Made by a program: the position numbers and the translations under genes. Below the pieces are notes generated by a model. It was not told where the DNA came from. It saw only the letters and a list, made by a program, of their open reading frames with translations, and did not search any database. Positions 40,801 through 52,073 of a stretch of 64,000 bases of DNA are shown one piece after another; position 1 is the stretch's first letter; the number at the start of each line of letters is the position of its first letter. The DNA is from Incurvaria masculella (taxonomy: Eukaryota; Arthropoda; Insecta; Lepidoptera; Incurvariidae), in the NCBI GenBank assembly GCA_946894095.1, contig OX335661.1, forward strand, positions 16,770,665-16,834,664. The letters are read 5' to 3'.

Positions 40801-43800
40801 AACCTACTTATACCTTCTAACCGAGGAAAGTGTGCGAAAGAGCAAGTTAGCTCGCTACTTGAATAAAGAAAGTGTGCACAAGGTCGTCGATTTTACTCAC
40901 CAGGGACATACTTGGTGCCTGTGAAGCCCAGAAGACACATCCCCATGTGATGGTACACGTGTAGAAACGTCACCTGGCGGAAGTTCTTGCGCAACACGAA
41001 GAACACCTGCGATGACAAGAGATTCAATGTAATTAAAGTAAAGAAAATAAATAAAGGAAAAGCAGCACCATAAGAACAATCGAAGGCCCTTAGATTCAAT
41101 AACGTACAAACTCCATAGGTAGGTCAAAGCATGGAGGTGAAGAAATAATTTCCTCACCTCCATGGGTCGAGGTAGGCTTTGATGCTTTTGAACGAGCAGC
41201 TGACTGCGGAACGTGTCTCGGTATGAAGGGACCCTAAATTCATGATAAACGGTACTTGGTGTTTCGAACGTGCTGGTCTACTTAGGGAAGATTTATATAG
41301 AATAGAAAAGTAGGCAACTTTCTTTCTACATAGATTTGACAGAAGCGTACACGAGAAGTTCGCTCGCCGGACTTTTTGGGGCTCGTTTTGGGGTCACCAA
41401 CAGTAGGGGCAGCGCCCCCAAGAGGTTCGCGTGCTCTTGACTGCATCTAGAATTCATACCTTTGCCATCCTCTACATATAAACTTGACTCGGCTGGCGAC
41501 GCCCCTATGCATATATATACATCGCGAATACAACTTTACATAGGTACTTTGTTGGAGAGTAGTAGACGATTGTCCTCAAATCGAGGCCCCTTCAGGTACG
41601 AGTGAGTTTTATTTCCGGAGTGAGTTAGCCTAAAAATAGCAAGTAATATATTATTATTTAAAAAATGGAACTGAACTTGCAACGTATTTATGTGACAACC
41701 CAGATTTTTACCAAATTATTTTAAAAAGTCAGTTGATATTTAGCGGCGAATTCGAACTCACTCTTATACTGAATGGGTCCCCAGGTCAAACGTCAAATCT
41801 GACGTTTACTTGTATTTCTACTCTGTGTAGCTACGTACAAAATTTAGAAGCTATCATAACTTAGTTCAAAATGATGTATGTGGATGTATACTCGCATATA
41901 TGTTGATGGGACTTCCTAATACAGTACTTGATGGGCTTGGCTTGACTCGATTATATCATTCGATGTATCGTTGACGCTATTTTCATTTTAATGTTATGTA
42001 TAACCTAAGCTAACAATGGCCTGACCCCTGTGATCTTTTCATTTCTACAGTACATATCTAGTTATTCATTATTCAAACAGAACGTTTTTAATCGTGCTGC
42101 AAAACCAAACATTTTAGGTTTTTTTTGTTGTATTGTGGATGGCTAATACCACACTCCGTCATGATTTTAGCCCTACACACTGCATTCGAGAAGGAATTAG
42201 CTGCCATGCCAAGAGTTTCCCTTTATGAGCACGGCTAGCCTCGGTGCCCAGTGGCGCGACACCTTGCAGTTCGATAAGCGATAAGTAACTCTGAGCGCGG
42301 TTGGGTTCTAGATGGGTGACTTTTTTCAACTGTTGAGGCTGGCCGTTGGTGCGGATTCCACAAAAAACTATAAGTGCCCTTCCTTACTTTACTATGTGCT
42401 AGGGTCAATCCCGCCCTAGTTTGTACCATCACATTGAATGAACAATGGTCTAAGCGGCATTGAAAATTGTCCGTGTTCTCGATTCAGTTCCATGTGGCGT
42501 GCACAGAATATAATACTTGTACTTCGTACCAGAGGGGCCACTCTAGTGGCAGCTGCGAACTTGGATTAATGGCCGATCCTCTGACTGGAGTAAAGACGAC
42601 ATTTTATAATTTTTTTCTCTTATGGGAAACGCAAGGGATTTATCGCCATATTCAACCAGAGGGTCACTGCGCGGTGGTGTGTGTAGTTTAAATACTGCTA
42701 AATTAAATAAAAGTAACTGTTGAAAACAAGCATCCTACGAGAAATTGTTGATTGGAAGGAGCGTTCGTAAGTTAATTTATATTTCATCACTGGTCAACAG
42801 TTCGTTTAAGACAGGACTGAAGTTCGTCCGGATCGGCTCTAGCTCACTTCACGTGGAACATTCGCATCCATGCATAGGCGCATTCAACCGCGTGTGGCGT
42901 GTTAGGCTAATGTCATGGTATTTACGTCCATTTATGTCCAGTTACATAAAACTCAGCTGAATTACGTATGAATCACGCCGACTCACCGTGTCCAGCAGGT
43001 CGATGACCTTGATCATGTAGTAAAGCCAGACCTTGCTGACCACCACCTCCTCTAGGGGCGTCACGTCCGTCACCATCTTCTGGCACTTGACGCTGTAGTA
43101 GCCGGACCAGTACACCAACCTGATGCTCTGAACAAAGAGAAGGCACGCATTACGCGTCGTGCTGTTGGAAAAATGATGGCGTTTCATTGGCTAGGTAAGA
43201 AAAGGAAATATAAGAGCATTATATTTCTAAAAGAAAGCTACTGTCAATAAAAAATCACATTTCTGAGTTCAGTGGGTCCGAAGATTCGTTATTTGTTGTA
43301 TTGAAATGCCAAACTACTGAACCGGTTTTGATAAAAACGAAATATATGACTACCTGGGAATTATACCCTTTCAAACAAAAAAGAAATTTCCAAATCGGTC
43401 CTGGCGTCTTCGAGTAATCGGGCAACATACATAAACAAAAAGATGCCAACGAATTGAGAACCTCCTCCTTTTTTTTACGTCGGTTATAAATCAGCGAGCA
43501 TGGAAGGACGTAGCAACTGAAACACGTTTGTATGGGGGTGGCGGCGGAGGAGAGGTAGCCATTTGCCGGAGAGTGAGTTTACTTAAAAATTTGCTCACTA
43601 CTAACTTGCTCGAGTTCCAACGGCAAGTATGAAATTCACAGGACGCTATTTAGTGCAACCAAGAGATCCTCCATGGCTGCGCGTCCCGTATTCGTAATAA
43701 GTGATTCGTGGCTACGCTGTGCTGTTGCCACCACACGAATTTTCGATCGCTGCTCCCGTCATTATTAAAGTTAGTCCGCCCACTCTAAATACGGCTGCAA

Positions 43801-44686
43801 GAATCTTTGCAGCTCTGTTCAGAGTGGGCGGACTAAACCGTACGCGTTTTAAGGTCGGACTAAACCGGGTTTTGTATGGTTAGTTCGTTGCTAATCTCGT
43901 ACTAAGTTTTGACAGGTCCTCTCTGAATACGACTGTTGGAATCGTTGGTAGCCTAGTCCTTTGAGAATCATGGAAATCAACAGGAACATGTAGTAGTCCT
44001 TTAGGAATTCTTGGGAATATCGGAATCACAGGGTAAGACTGGTAATATTGATTACTTGTTAATCTTGGTGCACACTTTTTGCTTGAACGACTGATCCATC
44101 GCATGCTTGTAAAGGAAAGGTCCAAATGGCATTACACCAAATGTCTTCGGGAATGCGGTTTACTGAAGGCAAAGTCCGCTTATAGATAACTCCACTTTCG
44201 AGCGTTAGCGTTACAATTGGTGGTATTGGTACAATTGTGTGTACGGTGTTATTAGCCATTCATGTCCAGTTCACTGATATGTAAAAGGCAATAATAAATA
44301 TCAAAAAAAGGGCCCCACCACAGATCAGAAAAGAAAGGCATGACGTTCGAGACAAACCTCCCAAGTAAGGTGCGCTGACAGATAGATTTGAACGATATTG
44401 TAGATGATCATAAAGTTTTTAATTTCGAATGGTCGACGATCCTCCATGAACGCAGGTCCCCATTTCCGGACGAAGCGGTGGTACAGAAACAGTATGAGGC
44501 AAATCGGCAGTGGGTTTGACACCAGAAATAATTGGTTCGATCTCGGATCTGAAAACATTAAATTCAATTATTACTTCGAGGTCGAAATTGCGTACTTTCA
44601 AACTATTGATTACAAGATTCCTTACCTGCAGCTTCCACATTGATGTAGTGATAAAAATCTGTAATTCTCTCTAGTAGAACGGCCAT
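37889..44686 (-). CDS. ELOVL-type very-long-chain fatty-acid elongase (264 aa)
   Basis: Six exons in coding order: 44686-44626, 44548-44358, 43127-42987, 41006-40901, 39119-38986, 38050-37889, all with GT-AG introns and consistent phases, 795 nt in total. The protein starts MAVLLERITDFYHYINVEAA and has several membrane segments. The ELO signatures are KVIDLLDT followed across the intron by VFFVLRKNFRQVTFLHVYHH (histidine box HVYHH), then KYVPGGHGVMLGTINCFVHT and IMYTYYLVS. It ends KEYVRKKK, a lysine-rich tail typical of ER retention. Members condense malonyl-CoA with long acyl-CoA as the first step of elongation in the ER. Insects have many paralogues, so the substrate and the exact ortholog cannot be given. 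It is complete, with no broken residue seen. Confidence 0.95.
38440..38460. repeat. 21-bp perfect palindrome
   Basis: AACACGAGAA, one central G, TTCTCGTGTT. A related sequence (ACACGAGAGCTTCTCG) follows at about 38530, and ACACGAGAAGTTCGC at about 41349. It lies in the last ELOVL intron. Confidence 0.7.
38745..38955. repeat. MITE family F, second copy
   Basis: Left ACGTAAGGACATGCCCTTTC and right GAAAGGGCATATCATTAAC, in the last ELOVL intron. Confidence 0.55.
39400..39508 (-). repeat. (GTCY)n MITE, 5' part only
   Basis: GGGGCCCCATACAAGA, then ATACGGTGGTATGGAACTCT and TTCATGTGCGAG match the left third of the family in reverse. The microsatellite is absent. Confidence 0.6.
40286..40543 (-). 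mobile_element. TIR element with an embedded tRNA-like Pol III promoter
   Basis: GTATAATCGACCGTGAAGCA and the inverse TGCTTCACGGTCGATTATAC form long TIRs (about 45 bp, with CACATAATTGAAGAAA inside). On the reverse strand the centre reads TGGCGAAATTGGTAGACGC (tRNA-Leu-like A box, about 40434-40416) and GGTTCGGGTCC (B box, about 40388-40378). It lies in an ELOVL intron. Confidence 0.65.
41583..41783. mobile_element. MITE family D, copy 3
   Basis: Left CCCCTTCAGGTACGAGTGAG, right CACTCTTATACTGAATGGGT, inner match to 24433-24652. In an ELOVL intron. Confidence 0.8.
42118..42500. mobile_element. SINE pair: reverse tail joined to a forward 5S-head copy
   Basis: 42118-42235 is a reverse tail of the tRNA-head subtype (ATTCGAGAAGGAATTAGC, CCCTTTATGAGCACGGCT). 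It is followed directly by a forward copy starting AGCCTCGGTGCCCAGTGGCG with the 5S-like AGCGCGGTTGGGTTCTAGAT and the shared body to about 42500. Confidence 0.75.
42888..42952 (+). mobile_element. SINE tail fragment
   Basis: GGCGTGTTAGGCTAATGTCA to TTTATGTCCAGTTACATAAA, 35 bp before the splice donor of ELOVL exon 3. Confidence 0.6.
43765..43935. mobile_element. MITE family E with a perfect 16-bp hairpin stem
   Basis: TTAGTCCGCCCACTCT (43771-43786) and AGAGTGGGCGGACTAA (43821-43836) are perfect inverted repeats. The family's AACCGGGTTTTGTATGGTTA and ACTAAGTTTTGACAGG follow. Confidence 0.8.
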
Positions 44687-45092
44687 TTTACCCGCAATCT
44701 AAATAAAACTATATGTCACAGACACCAGACTATACAACTTTTTACGTGCTTCACAGTACCCATCGGTGAGAATATTTTTTTATTTAATATTACTTTCTCT
44801 TTATGATGTTATTTTTTTTATTAATTCTTTACTAACTATGTGTACGTCATGTGCGCTCATGCATGACTGGATAGTATGCCTCCAATGAATAAATTGAAGT
44901 AACTCTGGAATAGCTCATTACAATTTATAATATCCTGACAATGAATTGTAATATATGCACATAAACGCGGGTATTATTAATTTATTCTAATGTACCTAGA
45001 TTGAGGAATACATTTTAACGTATCTTTCTAACTGCACCATCACACTATTTGTGTAAGTATCAATCTGCAAAATTCAATATACATATACAGTC

Positions 45093-45165
45093 GCTTTTGT
45101 ATGGTTAGTCCAGTGCTATTCCCGTACTAAGTTTTGACAGGTTTACTCTGAATACGAAAGATACT
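45093..45165. repeat. MITE family E, fragment
   Basis: TTTTGTATGGTTAGTCCAGT, CCGTACTAAGTTTTGACAGG, TCTGAATACG. About 400 bp upstream of the ELOVL start codon. Confidence 0.65.
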
Positions 45166-45304
45166 ATTTACCTACCTACTTTAAGTTTACCTATGACTTT
45201 GTGACGTCATGCAACTTGTCACGGCCAAAACATAGGTCTAAGAAATATTTAATAATATGGTTTACAAAAAAAAACTATTTTTATATTTTTTTCACTTTTA
45301 AGCA

Positions 45305-46595
45305 ACTGTATTTCCACCGCTGGCGTTCCCCAAGGCGGTGTACTTTCACCCTTATTATTCTCGATTTTCATCAACACTATTATTTCTTTAATTCTGTGCC
45401 CCTACCATCTTTACGCTGATGACTTGCAGCTTTACAGGCACTTCAATACTGAAGAAGTTGTGGAAGCAGTTTCATGCATGAACAGAGACTTGGACACCGT
45501 TCAATCTTGGGCTGAGAAATTCGGACTCATCGTTAACCCTGGTGCACCCAACCAATTATAATTGGGTCCCCGAAACTTCTTACCAAACTAAACTTGCTCC
45601 CCATACCCAGTGTAGTTTTTAACAGGGTTTCCATCCCATATGCCAAATTTGTAAAAAACCTGGGTCTCTACATTGATGACACTTTATCCTGGAATAAGCA
45701 GGTTGGTGAGGTAAGCCGGAAAATGTTTGCAAGCATGCACTCTCAAACGCCCGCAAAATTTCCTTCCGTTCAGCTATGCTGATATCTGCTATCTTGACCT
45801 CAATGAAGACCTTTTGAATAAGTTGGACCGGCTTCTTAATTTGTGCATTCGATACATATTTGGATTACGCAAGTACGATCACATTACTGAATACCGGTCT
45901 CGCCTCAAATGGCTCGACATTCGTCGTCGTAGGAAATCCCATGTCCTGTGTCTTCTTTACTGCACCCTAAATCATCCTTCCGACCCTAAATATATTTATG
46001 ATCGTTTTACTTTCCTTTCCTCACATGGCCTAAGATCAGTAGACAATTCTCTTCTTTCCATTCCTTCACATTCTTCTACTTTCTATAGCGATTATTTTTC
46101 CAATCAATCACCAATTGATCCAAGCAGCACGTTCATGGAACCAATTGCCTCCGGAGTTACGACAGTGTCCTACAATCCAGATTTTCCGTTCGCACCTGAA
46201 AGAGTATCTGCAAAAATCGTAAAATCTCACCTTTTACCCACTTTTAGTGAGTTTCATCATTACTAACTGTGAAAGTATGTATCTATGCTATATTATTTAG
46301 TATGTAAAATATGATTGTTTATGCGTATATATTTGTAACAATTTTATAAGTTTAATATATTGTATTATATATGTAGTTATTATATATATAAGTAGTTTAT
46401 TTATATATTATTATTTATATGTGTTATAATTAAGTACTTAAAATTCTTATGTGTTTTATAGTTGTTCTGTTTTTTTTTATTTGCGCCTACCCTTTTCTGT
46501 TCTCAATATTGTAAGGTAGGCTGGTAGAAAATGACTTTAGGCATTAAGCTCTACCTTTTGTACACTTTATCGTGCAATAAAAGTTATTATTATTA
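45305..46595 (+). pseudogene. LINE family B (CR1/jockey-like) RT fragment, decayed
   Basis: The translation alternates frames: STAGVPQGGVLSPLLFSIFI and HLYADDLQLYRHF, then stops around 45555-45720, then LNEDLLNKLDRLLNLCIRYI and RSRLKWLDIRRRRKSHVLCL. It matches 52184-53983 throughout. The 3' end is AATAAAAGTTATTATTATTA. It lies between ELOVL and ABHD11 and is 5'-truncated. Confidence 0.85.
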
Positions 46596-46599
46596 TTAT

Positions 46600-47039
46600 T
46601 ATTTCTTGATTACATACTGTGTGCACGTCACAACTTACAAGATTATATAATTTTTAAAACATAAATAGGATACAACGGTGAATTTAAGTATGAAACAAAA
46701 TGCTGTGCAAGGTTGAAATATAGAAATCACTTACCTAACTGCACGGGATCCTCACGCAATCTCGACATCAATACTTGTCATAATTCCTTACATACCTTTA
46801 CCAGTAATGCTTATATGCCTTGAAAGTATTTTTAATCAACTACCGAAGTGATTGCGATGGTATTTAGAAATGTTAATAAGTAAGTCAGCAGGTTTATACA
46901 GCCAACAATACAATAAAATTACAGATATAATCGTATCGGGAACACACAAATGTTGCAACTACGCAAAAATGTATAAACATACAGATTTGGCGTAAAGGGC
47001 CATTTTGTCAAATTGGTTTTAACACTGAAACTATAGTTT
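46600..47039. other. No gene recognised
   Basis: AT-rich intergenic sequence upstream of ABHD11, without a recognised repeat. Confidence 0.35.
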
Positions 47040-47165
47040 TAGAGTGTTCGGACTAAATTACTACAATTACTAGCGTGGCCTATTTCCGGACTAAGTAGCA
47101 TTTTGTATGCTTACTCCAGTGCTAGACCGCGTACTAAATTTTGGCAGTTTTATTCAATCCAGCAG
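47040..47165. repeat. MITE family E, diverged copy
   Basis: AGAGTGTTCGGACTAAATTA at the left, TTTTGTATGCTTACTCCAGT and TACTAAATTTTGGCAG at the right. It lies in the presumed ABHD11 promoter region. Confidence 0.55.
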
Positions 47166-47391
47166 TTCGAATTCTCATGTTGATCCCCGATAATTTTTAT
47201 TCATGAGGTCATACGCAGGTCAATAGTGAATGGCACGGATGATGAAATTTCGGCGACCATCCTCAATATTCCGTGGCGACCATAGTGTCATTTTCTAAAG
47301 CGCGGGAACCCCTTACTGAATGATACTGTCACATCACCGATGGTTTTGCCTTTGAACGTCACTAGTCAATGTTTAAAAAAAGTTATGCGGA

Positions 47392-50300
47392 ATGTTTTCC
47401 ACGCCCTTTCTTAATTTGAGACCGAGGATATCGCACCTTCGTATAGGTAACCTGATACGCCGGTACATCTCTTCGCCAGTGGAACTAGCCTACAGAATTC
47501 ACGGAAGGGACATCACTAAGAGTGTCATTCCTGTGATAGTTCTACACGGCCTGCTGGGGTCTAAGAAGAACTGGGAGAGCGTTTCTAAGGCACTGGTCAA
47601 GGCTACAGATAGATCGGTAGTCGCTGTCGATCTCAGGAACCATGGAGAGAGCCCACACTCGGATAGTCACACTTACAGCGACTTGATAACTGACGTGGGG
47701 GCTCTGATGGCCAAGTTGAGCATCGGTAAAGCTGTTCTGATCGGGCATAGCATGGGCGGGCGGGCGGCAATGCTGCTTTCATTATTGGAGGTAATGGTTT
47801 CTAGTAAGACCTATTTTGAGTTCCTGGGGAATTTCTATGGATTACAAATTCCAAAGTTATTTCCTCTATTAGCTAAGCTACAAAATTAACTTTTGATGAA
47901 AGGCTGTAAGTCTCGGAATCATGAAGCACCTAAAATTATAGTAATCATGGCAACGAATCCGAAATTACTACACTTTATTCAATTGGATGAACAACAACGA
48001 GTAAAGGAGGATAGGCGGTGCCAAGAACGTTTTAACCTCTTTAAACGTTCTTGGGCGGCGCTTCGTTGTTAGACTTGAAGAGATTCTAAAAAAACCCAGT
48101 GGTGTTCAGAATCTCGTTGAGGAACATCCCAGGGTACTTCAAACATGGTGTGAACAAGCACCTGGCCGGCCGTGCTCGTTTTTGCAGCCACACTGAGAGT
48201 TCGTCACCTCGGGCACCTCTTATGTGTAGTCATGCCGCGCCTAACATATTTGAAAATCTTATATATATATGTACATAAGAACCTTATTCAACAATACTTT
48301 TACTTTACTTCCAGCCAGAAAAAGTTGCTTCCCTCATAGTAGTGGACATAACACCAGTGCCTTCGAACAGAGCTCTGGCCAGCAACTTCTTCCCAGCCCT
48401 AATGGAGTCCATGAAGAGTATTAGCTTCACGAGTGTCAGCAGCGTCAGTGAGGCCAGAAAATTGGCCAAACGTGACCTCAAGAAAGCTCTGGACAATAAC
48501 GAGACCATCAACTTCATCGTGTTGAATCTGGGTAAAAACCCAGACAAGAAGATTATCTGGAAGATCAACATAGACTCACTGAAAGCATTCTATCGTTCGG
48601 ATATAGCCAGCTTTCCCAGCAACGTTGCTGGCAAGAAATATTTGGGTCCGACTCTGTTCATCGGTGGCAAAGAATCAGATTTTATTCCGTAAGTCTAGGT
48701 TAGGGCTTAGGTAAGGCCTAGGCTAGGTTTTCAGAACTATAATCCTTATCGCGCGTTTGGCAGATGGGAGCTACACGGGAAAAAGTGTCAAAGCGACGCT
48801 TCTGCCTTCACAGACTCGTCAACCCATATTACCTAACGGGCGAAACAGTAACACCGTTACCGGTCTCTTTCTTCGCTTGTCTTTTTCTTCGTGAAAAAGA
48901 AGACGACATTAGTGTAAACGTTTCGGCCGTAATTTAAACAAAACGTTGGGACTGAAATGCAAACGAAACTGTCTGCAACAGTAAACATCCATTTTATTAA
49001 AGTAGGCGTCTAGCCCTTGAAATAGAAGATTTGAAAAATAGAAGAATTGCATTCTTTGTCTATTTGCCAAGGAACAATTTTTCACGGCGACTGCCATTAA
49101 ACTAGCGAAATCGTCTTCCAGCTTCTTCCCTGCCTCTTAAAGTTGTCAGATTTTAGTCAAAAAGCCCTTGAGAAAGCTTGAATCTATGTCCATATGTTTT
49201 TTATTGTTTTGTAAATATCTGTATTTTTTTGTCAAAACAACTGTACAATGAACGTAAAAAAGACAACTTTTTTCGAATATTTTTAAGTATTATTTTCCAG
49301 TCTAAAAGGTTTATTAAAAAAAATTAAACATCCAATGCGATTCAAATAAGAATAGAACGGGCTCGTGACTAACTTCACTCGAATTTGCGCGGAAAAGTAC
49401 GGTCGGTACGTCCGCACGGGTTTACAGGGGAAACATTCGCTTCAATATCAAAGGAGCCTTACGCTTTTTTCCATACATCAGAATCGAGATTCGATCAGAG
49501 TATGTGGGTTCTCTCTATACCAACGACATTCCGCGTGTGCGGGATGTCGAGCTGGCTCTATTCGCAGATGACACTGCCCTCTACCGGACAGGTCCATCTG
49601 CGGTCACGATCTGCAGACACCTCCAGAGAGGAGCCAACGCCCTGGGCGATTGGTTCCTCAGATGGAGGATCGAAGTGAACCCCGAAAACAGTGCAGCAAT
49701 GTACTTCAGCCGGGGCTCCTCACGACCAGATCGCACCCTCCCTCCCATCACCCTTCTTTGTCGGCCCATCCCGTGGGTGGAGCAGACCAAGTACCTGGGC
49801 GTCACCCTCGACCGTGGGATGACGTTCAAACCCCATATCAAGCGCGTGCGTTACCACGCCGCGTTTGTCCTAGGCCGTCTCTATCCTATGCTAGGCAGGA
49901 AGAGTAAAATATCCCTTAGAAATAAGGTGACAATTTACAAAACCTGCATCCGTCCCATCTTCTCCTACGCCAGTGTGGTCTTTGCGCATGTAGCAAAGAC
50001 CAACCTGAAGCCCCTCCAGACCCTCCAGAACCGCTTCATGCGACAGGCGACTGGTGCCCCCCTCTACGTGCGGAACGTCAATCTCCATCGGGACCTTGGC
50101 CTTCCAACCGTAGCCCAACACTTCAAAGAAGCCTCTACCCGCTACTTTGAAGGGATCCCTTCCCACCCGAATCCGCTGCTCGTGAAGGCGGCAACGTACG
50201 CCACCTTCCCGAGCATCCGACCCATCCCACCGCACAGACGTCGCCCTCGTTACGTCCTGGTCGACCCAGACGACGAGACGACCGTCCTCAACGCGGCCCT

Positions 50301-51773
50301 AGCACCGCCACCATGTCCTTCCCGCTCCCGTCCCCGACTCAGGACGAGCAGGCCCCGCTGTACTTTCAGCAGGTTCCGGCACGTCCCAGGTCGCTTCTCC
50401 CCGACACGCCCCGGCGCTTCACGCAACGTCCCTTAGTTGCACAATATACACCACACACACTTTTCAGGCTCGTGCGCCTTCTGCGCCCGCCAAGCGACCG
50501 GCTATCCTTTTTAACGCCGACAGGCCAAAGGACATTAGGGGGGTGTTTTAGTGGGTAGGTCTGGCCTAGGGTTAGGTTAGACTCGCCAACCAGTCCCACA
50601 TAACCTGATTCCGGAATCAGGTATGCGTAAAGCATTTCACCTCCCCAGCCTCTTGCAGCCGCTGGGCTACAAGGAGGTTCGGAAAAAAAAAAAAAAGTAT
50701 GTGGGTCTACATGGTTTTGCGTTTCCTTGTTTTGTAGCGGCTCTGCCTTGCCGGGAATGCGACGCTAGACAAAACACACGAATCTACACACTAGGATTAC
50801 ATTGAGTGCCTGTCACAGAATAAATAGTGAAACTAGTGGGGGGGCTGTTCCTTGCTATTTGAGTTTATTTGTTTTTTGAGTCGAAAGTAATTTTGTTTGT
50901 TGTCGCGTTGTTGAGTGTTCTTTTAATATCTGTTCTTCTTATAAATATTTAGCTAAAACAAATAACTTTGTATAAATGTTTAATAAATATTTTTTGTAGA
51001 TTTATTTTGCACTCAGTACTGAACTTTGTGAAGTGAGGGCTTTAGCAGTTTGACATTTAAAATGGCGGTGGTCTTCGTCCTATTCTTATTTGAATCGCAA
51101 TATATTCTGTAGATTTTGACACTATATTTTAGAATCCAATATTTCAAAAACCTAGTAAAACTAAGAGCATGTAAACAGTCATCACCCGTAGCATGAGGCA
51201 TTGATGGGGTAACGACTCTCTTAAGGGACGTAATTCATTCGAATGTAATGCCTTTTTGAACCTTTGAAAACCCTCGCATCACATTTTGTTTACTGGAAAG
51301 TAAATCGAGCTTGAAAATGCTGCATTTTTCTGTTTTGTTCGTTTGTGCAAATGTTTTTTTTTAATTTTCCTTTCGTTTGAGCGATATCCTATTTTTATTA
51401 TTGTTATTATTTTATTATATTTTTGAGCTATTCCAAATATCAATCGAGTGAAAAGCCTAACCTTACCCTTATAGTTCTACAACTGCGCGGACGAAAATTC
51501 TAAATTCAGACTATCTGCAGAATGTTAGTCAATGGTTATGCCTTTTCAATGGAACAATTTATGTCGTACCGACATACATATACATAATTGACGTATACAA
51601 AAAAAAACATTTTTATTTCTAGAATGAAAGATCTTCCCGTAATTGAAAGCTTCTTTCCAAGTTCAAAAGTACAGTTTATCGACGGAGCGGGACACAACGT
51701 GCACGCAGATCGACCACGAGAGTTCCTCGACATTGTTGTAAAGTTCTTGATTCAAGAAAGGGAGAAAATATAA
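47392..51773 (+). CDS. ABHD11: ABHD11-type alpha/beta hydrolase, paralogue 1 (307 aa)
   Basis: Three exons, 47392-47790, 48315-48688 and 51623-51773, are GT-AG bounded and in phase (0, then 2) for 924 nt. The N-terminus (MFSTPFLNLRPRISHLRIGN) is basic and without acids, as in a mitochondrial presequence. The fold signatures are VIVLHGLLGSKKNW (oxyanion loop), VVAVDLRNHGESPHS, the nucleophile elbow IGHSMGGRAAML (catalytic Ser), the acid in FIGGKESDFI (Asp) and the histidine in GAGHNVHADRP. These are the ABHD11 family features; human ABHD11 is a mitochondrial serine hydrolase, but the insect substrate is not shown here. The start is the first ATG of the frame. The second intron (2.9 kb) contains a jockey-like LINE. 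A diverged paralogue follows in the same orientation. Confidence 0.95.
49390..50700 (+). mobile_element. 5'-truncated jockey-like LINE in an ABHD11 intron
   Basis: A 310-codon frame (49504-50436) has the RT motif LALFADDTALY, then WRIEVNPENSAAMYFSRG, YLGVTLDRGMTFKPHIKRV and the thumb region KTCIRPIFSYASVVF, as in jockey-clade ORF2. The catalytic palm's first half is missing. The 3' UTR ends GCTACAAGGAGGTTCGG and A12 at about 50696. Confidence 0.85.
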
Positions 51774-51826
51774 TGATTAAACCTAGCAATGTGTAAACAT
51801 ATTAATTAATGACCAAATACATACAC

Positions 51827-51832
51827 AATAAA
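51827..51832 (+). other. Candidate polyadenylation signal of ABHD11 paralogue 1
   Basis: AATAAA 54 nt after the stop codon, followed by a T-rich stretch (TTTGTTTTATT). Confidence 0.6.
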
Positions 51833-52008
51833 CATATTTGTTTTATTATACTCGAGAGTCTGAGCGCACTTTTTCTAGATCTAACCAAGAAGGACTCCGT
51901 GGGTCTAACTAACCCTAACCTAAGGAGGGGGGGGTGAAGAGTTAAAATGGGACCACGTATTTTGTGCACGATCCAACAGGAATTATTGTATATATTTGTA
52001 ATTATTGT

Positions 52009-52073
52009 GAGAAAAGACAGGCTCCGTTATGAGGAGGATGCAACATGTCCACAAAGCAAACAATGCGCATAGA
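52009..52073 (+). mobile_element. TTAA-type MITE A, left-inner fragment
   Basis: AAGACAGGCTCCGTTATGAG, GATGCAACATGTCCAC and ACAATGCGCATAG match 28096-28160. The matching right part is at 54592-54973, beyond the LINE. Confidence 0.6.
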
